Source: Phycisphaerales bacterium | Lineage (GTDB): Bacteria; Planctomycetota; Phycisphaerae; Phycisphaerales; UBA1924 | Length of the DNA stretch: 57,028 bases | Assembly: GCA_947459215.1 (NCBI GenBank) | Contig: CANHCQ010000024.1 | Coordinates: 1 to 57,028 of the forward strand | Reading direction: 5' to 3' | In this document: one piece after another, positions 1 to 7,963 of the stretch | Position numbering within the stretch: the stretch's first letter is position 1 | How the letters are laid out: the number at the start of each line of letters is the position of its first letter | Notes under the pieces: generated by a model | Databases searched by the model: none | Told to the model about the DNA's origin: nothing | The model's input: the letters and a program-made list of their open reading frames with translations, nothing else | Made by a program: the position numbers and the translations under genes

Positions 1-521
1 CCGCGGCCGCGGACCGGATAGTCCTTGCGGAGCGGGTGCGCCGGGTACGTCTCCCACGTCAGGATGCGACGCAGGTCGGGGTGGTTCTTGAAGCGGATGC
101 CGAACATGTCGAAGACCTCGCGCTCGGTCCATTCCGCGCCGGCCCAGAGGTCGCAGACGCTGTCCACGTAGAGGGCCGGGTCTTCCTCGATGCCGTCGGT
201 CGGGATCGAGGGGTTGAGGTACACCTTCACGAAGAAACGCAGGTCCGTCGCGAAGGCGATCAGGTTGTACACCACGGCGAAGCGGCCCGGCTGGGGCGTC
301 GGGTAATTGAGATAGTCGATGCCGATCACGTCCGACAGGAAGTCGTAGCCGGAGTCGTTCTTGAGGAACGCCATCACCGCGTGCAGATCGGCGGGCTCGA
401 CGACCAAGGTCGCCTGGCCCCGGAACTCGGTGGCCCGGAACTTCTTGCCCGGGAACTGGGCCTTGACCTTGGCGAAGGTCGGGTGATCAAGGGTGGGACC
501 AGCAGAGGGAGCCGTCGACAT
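1..521 (-). CDS. nuoC: NADH-quinone oxidoreductase subunit C (partial, C-terminus off the window)
   Basis: Subunit of the peripheral arm of respiratory complex I, which passes electrons from NADH to quinone at the cytoplasmic membrane. Reading leftward from ATG at 521, the 173 visible residues include the NuoC signature EREVFDMFGI, followed by HPDLRRIL and HPLRKDYP. The last is close to the usual C-terminus, so only a short tail or a fused extension is missing. An AAGGA ribosome-binding site lies about 7 bases before the ATG. Other nuo genes would be expected beyond the left edge. Recognition is by motif and is firm; the downstream end cannot be seen. Confidence 0.95.
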   Translation of the reverse strand, partial: MSTAPSAGPTLDHPTFAKVKAQFPGKKFRATEFRGQATLVVEPADLHAVMAFLKNDSGYDFLSDVIGIDYLNYPTPQPGRFAVVYNLIAFATDLRFFVKVYLNPSIPTDGIEEDPALYVDSVCDLWAGAEWTEREVFDMFGIRFKNHPDLRRILTWETYPAHPLRKDYPVRGR

Positions 522-572
522 CGGGGAGATTCCTTCCGTACAGAACGCGTTCGAGCCCTCAAGATTAGCCCG

Positions 573-1448
573 CTACGCCCCCATCCGCGGCCCGCGGCAG
601 ACGGGAACACGGGCCTCAATCGCAGCCGCGATCACCGGCTCCAGCCACGCGGCGTCCACACCGGCGGGCGTGTCGCTGGCCACGTACACCGCATCGATCC
701 CCGCCGCGGCGTGGGCGACAACCTCGGCTGCACGCAAGAAGAAGTCCTTGGCGAAACGACTCGAATCGGGCGCGAGCAGTGCGACCGGATCGAAGAGCAC
801 CCCGATCCCCTCGTGCCCGCGGATCAGGTTCAGCACGCCCGGGATGTCGGAGACCAGCGTCCCCACCCGCGGCCAGAGCACAAGCCGCACGCCCAACGCC
901 GCCGCCGCCCGCTTCGCACCCGTGAGTTGCTCCGCTAACTGCGTGCGCCCGCGCTCGCCCCAAAGCGCAAACGCCGACGCAATGTCATCCGACGCTGTCT
1001 GTGCACCACGCGGCACCACGACCACGCGCGCAACCTGCGCGCGTGCGTGCGTCAATCCCGCCCGGGTCGGCAGCTCCGACGCCACTACTCGAGCGCTACC
1101 AGATCCCCCTGCCCCGATCTCCGCAAGCGACCGGGCGTCAAACGTCGCCCACGCCGCGTTGGTCGAGGGATCCCCGTCGCCCGCGGCGACCGACACACCG
1201 CCACCCCCACCGCCACCCCCACCGCTTGTGGTACGCGCGACGGTGAACCGACTGGTTGATGAATCAAACTCGATCTCGTGCACGCCCAAGCCTAGCGACG
1301 CTGCGTGCAGCGAATCGTGGCACCGAGTTTCAAAGCGCAGCGCGCGCGTGTGCCGAAGACTGAACTGAGCGACGCGGGCATGTCCCCCACTTCCGCCGTC
1401 GCCACAGGGCGGAGCCCTCTCCTGCAACTCGTGTCGTTCGCGTGGCAA
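573..1448 (-). CDS. TIM-barrel-like protein, possibly sugar-phosphate isomerase/epimerase related
   Basis: About 291 residues if the TTG at 1448 is used; a GTG at 1283 would give 236. I favour the longer form because the segment before the GTG (Leu-His-Ala-Ala-Ser-Leu-Gly then EIEFD) looks like the first strand and helix of a xylose-isomerase-like barrel. A run of nine glycines at residues 75-83 interrupts the fold. Later parts (LVLWPRVG, GVLFDPVALLAP) resemble barrel strands near the substrate site. No metal-binding set could be assigned with confidence, and the protein ends early for the family. It lies just upstream of nuoC on the same strand but not clearly in one operon. The function is tentative. 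Confidence 0.5.
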   Translation of the reverse strand: MPRERHELQERAPPCGDGGSGGHARVAQFSLRHTRALRFETRCHDSLHAASLGLGVHEIEFDSSTSRFTVARTTSGGGGGGGGGVSVAAGDGDPSTNAAWATFDARSLAEIGAGGSGSARVVASELPTRAGLTHARAQVARVVVVPRGAQTASDDIASAFALWGERGRTQLAEQLTGAKRAAAALGVRLVLWPRVGTLVSDIPGVLNLIRGHEGIGVLFDPVALLAPDSSRFAKDFFLRAAEVVAHAAAGIDAVYVASDTPAGVDAAWLEPVIAAAIEARVPVCRGPRMGA

Positions 1449-1513
1449 GCGCTTTGCGTCTGCCGCCCGTCCCGTTCGTTCCGTGGTCGAATCCCCCGAT
1501 TTGGAGAGTGCTC

Positions 1514-1840
1514 ATGGTCGCGACGCTTTCGTCCACTGGTTCCCTGTTCGCCGAAGATTCCATCTTCCGCAACGCCGTCGCCGAGCCGATCCGCACCGAG
1601 CCGCTGCCCGCGAAGCTCGAGGGCGACGACCTCTCCGCGCTCACCGTGCCGCAGCTCGTCGAACAGATCCTCCAGATCAACAAGACCGCGAGCACCGCGT
1701 ACCTGCACCAGTTCGCCCGCTCCGAACTGCGGCATTACCTCGAACACCTCGTCAACGCCCAGCGCCCCCGCGGCCGTGACGCCGTCTGGGTCCGCCGCGA
1801 AGCCAGCGCCGGCATCCTCGCCGCCGATCCACTTGATTGA
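1514..1840 (+). CDS. hypothetical protein, 108 aa
   Basis: Starts at an ATG preceded by GGAGAG 7 bases upstream, a clear ribosome-binding site. The sequence is mixed charged and hydrophobic, with no signal peptide or membrane segment. A helical-looking middle (LTVPQLVEQILQINKTAS) is followed by an Arg/His-rich helix (FARSELRHYLEHLV). I do not recognise the family; it is probably a lineage-specific cytoplasmic protein. It is a single-gene unit, divergent from the TIM-barrel-like gene and closed by an intrinsic terminator immediately downstream. That isolation, the good ribosome-binding site and the terminator are the main evidence that it is real. Confidence 0.7.
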   Translation: MVATLSSTGSLFAEDSIFRNAVAEPIRTEPLPAKLEGDDLSALTVPQLVEQILQINKTASTAYLHQFARSELRHYLEHLVNAQRPRGRDAVWVRREASAGILAADPLD

Positions 1841-1886
1841 CGCAAGGCGGTCCTGGCGTCGCCAGAAACGACATCGTCTCTCTCTC

Positions 1887-1920
1887 CGCCCCTCGCCTCG
1901 CGCGAGGGGCGACTCTTTTT
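1887..1920 (+). terminator. intrinsic terminator of the 108-aa gene
   Basis: A perfect 10-bp GC-rich stem (1887-1896 with 1902-1911) with a 5-base loop is followed by ACTCTTTTT. It lies 46 bases after the stop codon of the upstream plus-strand gene and just before the convergent rpe stop. Confidence 0.85.
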
Positions 1921-1932
1921 GGACCGGAGCAT

Positions 1933-2628
1933 TCAGCCCCGGAGCGTCCGGACCGCCGCGGCCCGATCGGCCGGAGCCTTTCCGAAGATCGCCGACGCCG
2001 CGACCAGGACATCCATCCCCGCCTCGCGACACTTTGGGGCCGTCGTCTCGGAGACCCCGCCATCGACTTCCAGTCGCTGCGTCGGCTTGAGGATCGCCTT
2101 GATCCGCCTCGCCTTCTCCAGAACCTCGGGGATAAATGCCTGCCCCGAGAACCCCGGATTGACGGACATCACCAGCACCAGATCGAAGGCGTGGGCCACC
2201 TCCAGCACGGGCTCGACGGCCGAGGGCGGGTTGACCGCGATACCCGCAAGCATCCCCGCCGCACGGATCCGGTCCGCAAGGGCGACCGCGGCCTTTTCTT
2301 GATGCCGCTCAATATGGAACGTGAACAGGTTCGCCCCCGCCTTGGCGAAGGGCTCGACGAACTTCTCGGGCTCCATCACCATGAGATGGACATCCAGAAA
2401 CGCCTCCGGCAGTGCCCGACGAACACCCCGGCACATGTCCGGCCCCATCGTCAGATTGGGCACAAAGTGCCCGTCCATGACGTCGAGATGCAGCAGATCC
2501 GCACCGGCCCCACCGTCGGCGACCGACCCGAGCACGTGGCGACACTCATCGCCCATGCGGGCGAAGTCCGCGGACAGGATCGACGGAGCCACCAAGACCC
2601 GACCCGGAGCTTGCATGAGCGTCTTCAT
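1933..2628 (-). CDS. rpe: ribulose-phosphate 3-epimerase
   Basis: Interconverts ribulose-5-phosphate and xylulose-5-phosphate in the cytoplasmic pentose phosphate pathway. The 231-residue length fits the family. Visible motifs are APSILSADF at the N-terminus, the metal-binding HLDVMDGHFVPN, the HLMV segment, VMSVNPGFSGQ and the phosphate-binding VDGGV near the C-terminus. The ATG at 2628 is chosen; an ATG 12 bases downstream (2616) is also possible and neither has a strong ribosome-binding site. A longer reading frame upstream is low-complexity and unlike the family. It is divergent from the HEAT-repeat gene across a 248-base gap containing an 8-bp-phased repeat. Confidence 0.96.
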   Translation of the reverse strand: MKTLMQAPGRVLVAPSILSADFARMGDECRHVLGSVADGGAGADLLHLDVMDGHFVPNLTMGPDMCRGVRRALPEAFLDVHLMVMEPEKFVEPFAKAGANLFTFHIERHQEKAAVALADRIRAAGMLAGIAVNPPSAVEPVLEVAHAFDLVLVMSVNPGFSGQAFIPEVLEKARRIKAILKPTQRLEVDGGVSETTAPKCREAGMDVLVAASAIFGKAPADRAAAVRTLRG

Positions 2629-2708
2629 CGTCCCGACTGTACCCGCTCGTTCTCCCAGCGGCGGCTGCACACCGACCCCCACACCCAGCCCCACACGATC
2701 TCCCCCGA

Positions 2709-2748
2709 CTGCGTCTCTTCGTCGCTCAGTCTCTGCGTCTCTTCTGAC
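2709..2748. repeat. 8-bp-phased short tandem array between rpe and the HEAT-repeat gene
   Basis: Five consecutive octamers are visible: CTGCGTCT, CTTCGTCG, CTCAGTCT, CTGCGTCT, CTTCTGAC. The 12-mer CTGCGTCTCTTC recurs exactly 24 bases (three units) apart, at 2709 and 2733. It sits in the divergent gap upstream of both genes and resembles the arrays found upstream of several other genes in this window. Confidence 0.6.
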
Positions 2749-2876
2749 GTTTCTTCCAACTTTCTCGAACCAAACACCCATGCCGCGCGGTAAACTGTGT
2801 CGATCTCACGGAAGTTGATCCGATCTCACCCTCTTCACCGCGAGCGGCCGACGCTCGCCACGGAGCGAGGACCGCG

Positions 2877-4763
2877 TTGGCGTTGGAATTCCGCCATCTC
2901 CGCCCCTCTGACCTCCTGCGTTGCGCGGGCCTGGTGGCGATGCTCGCCGCCGTTCCGGCCCGGGGCGATGAACCTCTGATCTCGGCGGCCGAATCGGGCG
3001 AGCTCGCCGCCGAACCCACCGCGGGCTCTTTGGCGTCCCTGCCACCGGATCAACTCACGGCCAGCCTGCAGGCCATCGCGGCCGAGCCGACGTCCGATGC
3101 CAGCGTCACGGCCCAGTTGATCGACTGTGCCAAACGGCACGCAGGGAACCCGGTTCTCGCCCGCGAGATCGCCCGGGCGCTCGGCTCATGCCGCAGCCGC
3201 GCCGCGGCGAATCAACTCGTGTCCCTGCTCGCCGCCGCCCGCGACAGCGAGTCGATCCGAACCATCCAATCAGCGCTCGAACGCTCCACCGGCAAACTCG
3301 GCCTCGCGCCCGACGATCACGCCTGGTCGGCGTACCTCAGGACCATCCCCGAGAACGACGCCGCCTGGCAGGCGGAAGTGATCCGCAACATAGCCGCCGC
3401 CCGGGACGCCAAGGCCGCCGAGGCCGCGGCCCTCACGACCCGACTGACGGACTCGCTGCGCACGCTGCACCTGGCCACCCCTCCGGAGCAGCGCTGGCCC
3501 TTGCTGAGCTCGATGCTCGGCGACGCGCTCCCGCCGGTCAACCTGCTCGCCCTGGATCTCATTTCGCGGGAGCTCTCGGCCAACAACCGGCCGGACGCCA
3601 CGATCGCGGCAGCGGTCCTGAAACTCGTCCGAAGCTCCGACGACCGCGTGCGCGAGCAAGCCGCGATTCTCGTCGCCAACCTTGCCCCCACCGGGGCGGC
3701 CGAGTCACTCAACGACGCGCTAGAGCACGAAACCTCGCCCCGGGCCGCGGCGGCGATGCTCGCCGCGACGTCCCGCTGGCCCGAACCCGCGTTCGAGCCC
3801 TCGGTCATCCGCTGGCTCAAGAGCGACGCCGCGGCTTCCAACGAGGCACGAGCGGCACGCGACGGCGCGATCGAGGCCGCGTGGGCGCTCTATCGCGCCG
3901 GCTATCTGCGCGATGAAGACGCAGCCGCACCGATCCGAGAAGTTCTTCGCAACATCAGCCTCGGAGACCTCAGCGGCGCCGGGTGCCAGCTCCGAGTCGA
4001 AATCGGCGACTCATCGGATCGCGATGCGGTCGCCGTGCTGCTGGGCTCGAAGATACCCGCCCAACGCCTCGCGGCGGCCACCTCGCTCGTCGGCTACCCC
4101 GAATTCCTTCCCCGCATCCTCGCCGCCGCACGCGTCGATCCGCTGCTGATCGACCCCGCCGTCCGCGGCGTGCTGACTCAAGCCCCCGGCGTGCCCGGTT
4201 TCGTCGCGATCGAGGAAGCCACCCGCAACGCCCGCGAACAGCGTCGCGCCGCACTGGTTGTTATCGCGGCGGTGCTGGAAGAAGACGAGATCATCGAAGC
4301 AGCATCGCGCGTCGATGATCCTTCGCTTCGGGAAGCAGTGCTCGCGCAGCTCGCCGATCCAAAGCGGATTATGGCCGAGCGCACCGAGCCAAAGACCCTC
4401 TCCACCGTGGCGCGCGGTCTGCTTCAACTCTCGCAGCTCCGCCTCGAACTCAATCGCCCCGGCGACGCGATTGGAGCACTCGACGCGCTGCCGGAGATCG
4501 AGTCGCTCATCCCCGCCGAGCAAGTCCGCAACGCCCGCACCCAGGGTTTGCTGCTACTGGGTCGCACCGATCAGGCCCGCGAAACCGGCGGCTCGGTCTC
4601 CGCGTGGCTCGAAGCACTCGCCTGTGCGATCCAACAGGCCCCAGACCGCGCCCAGGGCATCGCTTCGGCACTCGAGACCACCATGGCCGACAAGCTCGAA
4701 GCCGCCGAACGCACACGGCTCGAAGAGCTCAAGGTCAAGCTCGCCGCACTCGCTAAAAAGTGA
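2877..4763 (+). CDS. exported HEAT-repeat-like protein, 628 aa
   Basis: Starts at TTG (2877) with GGAGCGAGG just upstream. Residues 10-30 form a signal peptide (LLRCAGLVAMLAAVPARG, then DE). The mature protein is almost wholly alpha-helical, Ala/Leu/Arg-rich, and shows repeated helix pairs typical of HEAT or PBS-lyase-like repeats, for example VREQAAILVANLAP near residue 262 and the following AAAAMLAATSRW. A last section (residues about 510-600) looks TPR-like (LQLSQLRLELNRPGDAIGALDALP). The likely role is a periplasmic scaffold for protein contacts; no catalytic motif is visible. It is a single gene, convergent with the next minus-strand gene. The precise function is unknown. Confidence 0.75.
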   Translation: MALEFRHLRPSDLLRCAGLVAMLAAVPARGDEPLISAAESGELAAEPTAGSLASLPPDQLTASLQAIAAEPTSDASVTAQLIDCAKRHAGNPVLAREIARALGSCRSRAAANQLVSLLAAARDSESIRTIQSALERSTGKLGLAPDDHAWSAYLRTIPENDAAWQAEVIRNIAAARDAKAAEAAALTTRLTDSLRTLHLATPPEQRWPLLSSMLGDALPPVNLLALDLISRELSANNRPDATIAAAVLKLVRSSDDRVREQAAILVANLAPTGAAESLNDALEHETSPRAAAAMLAATSRWPEPAFEPSVIRWLKSDAAASNEARAARDGAIEAAWALYRAGYLRDEDAAAPIREVLRNISLGDLSGAGCQLRVEIGDSSDRDAVAVLLGSKIPAQRLAAATSLVGYPEFLPRILAAARVDPLLIDPAVRGVLTQAPGVPGFVAIEEATRNAREQRRAALVVIAAVLEEDEIIEAASRVDDPSLREAVLAQLADPKRIMAERTEPKTLSTVARGLLQLSQLRLELNRPGDAIGALDALPEIESLIPAEQVRNARTQGLLLLGRTDQARETGGSVSAWLEALACAIQQAPDRAQGIASALETTMADKLEAAERTRLEELKVKLAALAKK

Positions 4764-4780
4764 ATCGCTGTGGCGTCGTC

Positions 4781-6016
4781 CTACGCCAGCCCGCTGACGG
4801 GCTTGGGTGGAAACGCAAAGTCCCACGGCCCGATCAGCGGCCGGGCGTTGGTCGTGGCAGGCGCCGACTCCACCGCCACCGCAGCCTTCTTCAGCGGCGG
4901 CTCGCTCGCGAGCACGTCCGCCAGCACCGTCAACAGCTGATCGATCTGTTCGGGCGTGTGCGCCGCGTTGACTGTCACCCGAAAGTACCGGTCTGTCGGG
5001 CCGCCCGGGTACATGATCAACGGCGCCAGCACGCCGCGCTCGAGCAACGCCTGGTGCACGCGTTCCATCGCCGGACTATCGCCCAGCACGAACGTGAACA
5101 CAGGAGCCGGGGTAGGAGACAACTCCACCCCAAGCCTGGTCATGCCCTTGCGAAGCCGATCCGCATTTGCACGCAGCCGCTGAAAGAGCTGAGGCTCACG
5201 GTCGATCACGCGCAGCGCCTCGCGAGCGCCCTCGATGATCGCCGGCGGAGCCGGAGTCGTGCCGCGGTACACGCTCGCCACATCCTGTGCGGCTTGCACG
5301 ATCGACGACGCACCCGCGATCACGCCGCCGTAGCAGCCAAGGCCCTTGGCCAGGCTCGTCGTGATGATCACACGTGGATCGAGCGGCTTGTTCGCCGAGC
5401 TCAAGCCGTGGTGATCAGCCGTGCCGCGCCCGGATCGTCCCAGCACGCAGAAGCCATGGCAATCGTCGATGACCAGGAGAGCCGTCTTCGAGGGCAACGC
5501 GTCATACAACGCCCGCGCCGGCGCAACCGCACCGTCCGCGGCGAACACGCCGTCGGTCAGGATCACCACGCCCTCTGAGTCGTACTCCGCCGCAATCGCC
5601 CCCGCCGCCCGAGCGTCGAGGTGCGGGTACGCGATGACGCGTAGACCCGCCGCGGCAACCGCGTGCGAGACGCTGCGGTGGCTCTTCTCGTCCGTAATCG
5701 CCACGCGGTGCGTCCGCGCCAAAGCCTGCCCGAGCGCCACATTCGCCGAATAGCCCTCGGGAGTGATGAGGCATTGCTCGACCTGCAAAAACGCCGCGAG
5801 TTCCCGCTCCAGTGCATCGTGCGAAACCGTGTCGCCCGTGGTCTCGCGCGAGGCGGTGGTCGAGAGACCGTAATTCTGCAACCCACGCGTCACCGCGGCG
5901 ATCACGTCCGGGTGGTGCGCCAGCCCCAAGTAGTTGCAGCCACCAAACGAAAGCACGGCCTTGCCGTCGAGCCGGACGTGGGTCGCAACAGACGCATCAA
6001 CTGGCAGACGTGGCAC
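4781..6016 (-). CDS. AONS-family PLP-dependent acyltransferase (8-amino-7-oxononanoate synthase / 2-amino-3-ketobutyrate CoA ligase type)
   Basis: Fold-type I PLP enzyme of the alpha-oxoamine synthase family, which condenses an amino acid with an acyl-CoA. Visible family features are NYLGLAHHP near the N-terminus, GYSANVALG, the His after ITDEKSH, the cofactor-binding VIDDCHGFCVLG and the Schiff-base lysine in TTSLAKGLGCYGG. The longest frame begins at ATG 6046, but GAGGAG lies 8 bases before a GTG at 6016, giving a standard N-terminus of 411 residues, so I use that. Substrate (pimeloyl-CoA for biotin, acetyl-CoA for threonine breakdown, or palmitoyl-CoA) cannot be told from sequence. There are no bio genes beside it. 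The C-terminal 40 residues are Ala/Pro-rich. Confidence 0.85.
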   Translation of the reverse strand: MPRLPVDASVATHVRLDGKAVLSFGGCNYLGLAHHPDVIAAVTRGLQNYGLSTTASRETTGDTVSHDALERELAAFLQVEQCLITPEGYSANVALGQALARTHRVAITDEKSHRSVSHAVAAAGLRVIAYPHLDARAAGAIAAEYDSEGVVILTDGVFAADGAVAPARALYDALPSKTALLVIDDCHGFCVLGRSGRGTADHHGLSSANKPLDPRVIITTSLAKGLGCYGGVIAGASSIVQAAQDVASVYRGTTPAPPAIIEGAREALRVIDREPQLFQRLRANADRLRKGMTRLGVELSPTPAPVFTFVLGDSPAMERVHQALLERGVLAPLIMYPGGPTDRYFRVTVNAAHTPEQIDQLLTVLADVLASEPPLKKAAVAVESAPATTNARPLIGPWDFAFPPKPVSGLA

Positions 6017-6108
6017 GGCGTGAACTCCTCGATCGAGATGCCGCATTATCGACCATGCGGCGCGGCGGAGTGGAATCCGGGCAGCGGATCTCCGCCGGGA
6101 GCTGGCAC

Positions 6109-7023
6109 CTATTGCCTCAAGGCCCGGTCCAGCCGGCCACCACCCGCGTCGAGCAAACGCTCCGCCTCTGCCGCGTCGACGCGCTGGCGGTGCATCAGCA
6201 CCGCAACCTTCACCCGCCCACCGGCCCGGTCCAGCAGGGCCAGAGCGTCCGGGCGCGCCAGCCCGGTCAACGTCCCCACGATCCGCGACGCACGGTCTCG
6301 CAGCTTGTCGTTCGTGGCCCGGAGATCCACCATCAGGTTCTCGTACACACGCCCACTGCGGATCATGAGTGTCGAAGAGATGGTGTTGAGCGCGAGCTTG
6401 GTCGCCGTGCCTGCCTTCATCCGGGTCGAACCGGTGATCACCTCGGGGCCGGTCTCGAGCACGATCAAATGATCAGCCCCGTCGGGCTTGGGCACCGGGG
6501 AGCACGACAACATGGCGGTGAGGGGTCGCGCTGCCAGCGATTTCGTGTAGGCAAACGCCCCGAGTACATACGGCGTTGTGCCGCCCGCCGCAATCCCGAT
6601 CACCGCGTCGTTGCTGTTCAGCGCGAGTTTCTCAAGCTCCGGCCACGCGCCCTTCGGGTCGTCTTCCTTCGTCTCAGAGCTCTTACGAAGCGCACCGTCC
6701 CCACCAGCGATGATGCCAACAACGCGGTCCGGGGTCACCTGAAACGTCGGCGGCGCCTCGGACGCATCCAGCACGCCGAGCCGTCCCGAGGTGCCGGCGC
6801 CGAGATACACCAACCGCCCACCCGCCACGAACCCGCATTCCGCGGCTTCGATGAACGCCGCGAGGGACTCACCCGCGTTGTCCAACGCCGCCAGCACGGC
6901 ACGGTCTTCCTGTGCGATCAACCGCACGCACTCCCGCGCGGAGAGTTCGTGCAACTGCATCGTCCGAGGGTTGCGCTGCTCGGTCAGAATGTGCGAGCGA
7001 TCGGGAGGAAGCGTTAACATCAT
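6109..7023 (-). CDS. murQ: N-acetylmuramic acid 6-phosphate etherase
   Basis: Cleaves the lactyl ether of MurNAc-6-phosphate to give GlcNAc-6-phosphate and lactate in cytoplasmic cell-wall recycling. The 304-residue length and motifs fit: TEQRNPRT at the start, the SIS-domain phosphate site LGAGTSGRLGVLDASE, the conserved TFQ.TPD.VVGIIAGGD region, GIAAGGTTPYV, and ETGPEVITGSTRMKAGTATK with the catalytic-region residues, followed by LNTISSTLMI. The ATG at 7023 is used; the first residues before ILTEQRNP are typical. Its presence argues that this organism makes or scavenges peptidoglycan. No PTS or anhydro-MurNAc kinase gene is adjacent. Confidence 0.96.
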   Translation of the reverse strand: MMLTLPPDRSHILTEQRNPRTMQLHELSARECVRLIAQEDRAVLAALDNAGESLAAFIEAAECGFVAGGRLVYLGAGTSGRLGVLDASEAPPTFQVTPDRVVGIIAGGDGALRKSSETKEDDPKGAWPELEKLALNSNDAVIGIAAGGTTPYVLGAFAYTKSLAARPLTAMLSCSPVPKPDGADHLIVLETGPEVITGSTRMKAGTATKLALNTISSTLMIRSGRVYENLMVDLRATNDKLRDRASRIVGTLTGLARPDALALLDRAGGRVKVAVLMHRQRVDAAEAERLLDAGGGRLDRALRQ

Positions 7024-7110
7024 GGAACGGTACGTTCAACGACCTGTCCTTGGCGCCGACGTCCGGGCGCGGCGCCGCAACCAGTTCAGTGCGGACGCGT
7101 CCGCAGCTCA

Positions 7111-7142
7111 CAAAATAAAAAACGCCGCCTCGTCGGCGGCGT
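7111..7142 (-). terminator. intrinsic terminator of rpsT
   Basis: On the minus strand an 8-bp stem ACGCCGCC/GGCGGCGT (7135-7142 with 7122-7129) with a 5-base loop is followed by TTTTTTATTTTG. It lies directly after the rpsT stop codon. Confidence 0.9.
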
Positions 7143-7165
7143 CGGGTCTTGAGTCTGTGGGTCCA

Positions 7166-7438
7166 TTACTTCGAGGACTGCTTGGTCTTCAGCTTCGCGA
7201 CCAGACGGCTCTTGCGACGGCTCGCCTGGTTCTTGTGGATCACACCCTTGGAGGCGGTGCGATCGATGATCTGCGTCGCCGCCTTCAGGGCCGCGCCAGC
7301 ATCGGCGGCGCTGCCGTGCAGGATCTTCTCGTTGAAGTCCTTGATCGCGTCACGCATGCTGCGCAAACGCCAGCGGTTGCGGGCGCGGGCGGCTTCGTTC
7401 TGACGGACGCGCTTCTGAGCGGACAACGAGTGAGCCAT
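7166..7438 (-). CDS. rpsT: 30S ribosomal protein S20
   Basis: Primary 16S rRNA-binding protein of the small subunit, 90 residues, matching the family length. It shows the N-terminal basic helix beginning MAHSLSAQKRVRQNE, the RNRWRLRSMRDAIKDF segment and the C-terminal KGVIHKNQASRRKSRLV motif. The ATG at 7438 has GGAAAG a few bases upstream. It is a single-gene unit closed by a strong intrinsic terminator. The reading frame continues upstream without a good start, and that extension is not used. Confidence 0.96.
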   Translation of the reverse strand: MAHSLSAQKRVRQNEAARARNRWRLRSMRDAIKDFNEKILHGSAADAGAALKAATQIIDRTASKGVIHKNQASRRKSRLVAKLKTKQSSK

Positions 7439-7827
7439 GGTCTTTCCTTCAATCCTTGCAAAGCAGGGCCAGCGGCCCATGTGAGACGAAATCGTTCCCC
7501 CGAGCACAAGGCTCGACCGGGTCGAAATGATTGACCGGAACCGAACAGAAATCAAGCCGCACCCCTTCCCAACCCGCGCCTCGGGACGGAATGGTCAGAC
7601 GCAGCATGTCCGGGGCGGCATGTCGATCGCCTCGCAATCACGCATCCCCGCCTGGTCGCGGTTGGCCCAATGCACGCCAGCAGTTCATCAACGCCGCCTT
7701 GAAACGATCCTTCGATCGAGGCCTTCGGCGGCTTGAACCTGAAAAACGGCGACACCGTACCTGGTCCAACCACTTGCCAACGCCCCAGACCCCGCTATCC
7801 TTCACCCCTGCCGCGAAAGCGGCGTGT
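7439..7827. other. 389-base gap between rpsT and tRNA-Arg
   Basis: No convincing coding region. The rpsT side should hold the divergent rpsT promoter and 5' UTR, but I see no clear consensus boxes. The tRNA side carries a candidate promoter at 7774-7801. Small frames in this interval have no ribosome-binding site or recognisable content. Confidence 0.5.
7774..7801 (+). promoter_or_regulatory. candidate sigma-70-type promoter for tRNA-Arg
   Basis: TTGCCA (7774-7779) and TATCCT (7796-7801) are separated by 16 bases, and the -10 box ends 26 bases before the first base of the tRNA. Assignment is by consensus only. Confidence 0.45.
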
Positions 7828-7901
7828 GCGGGCGTAGCTCAATTGGATAGAGCACCTGACTACGGATCAGGAGGTTGCAGGTTCGACTCCTGCCGCCCGT
7901 G
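7828..7901 (+). tRNA. tRNA-Arg (anticodon ACG)
   Basis: A 74-base cloverleaf can be folded by eye. The acceptor GCGGGCG pairs with CGCCCGT (one G-U), the D arm is GCTC...GAGC, and the anticodon arm is CCTGA-CTACGGA-TCAGG with ACG at the centre. The variable loop is AGGTT and the T arm GCAGG-TTCGACT-CCTGC; the discriminator is G. The CCA end is not encoded. ACG with inosine modification would read CGU, CGC and CGA codons, the first two of which are common in this GC-rich genome. Confidence 0.97.
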
Positions 7902-7963
7902 TTTGACGGCCGCGAAAGTTGGTGGGACGGCACCGCGGCGACGACCGAATCCGAAGGCTTCCC

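Noticed and set aside
36..938. 300-codon plus-strand frame at the left edge
   Set aside because: It overlaps nuoC on the opposite strand, whose motifs are unambiguous.
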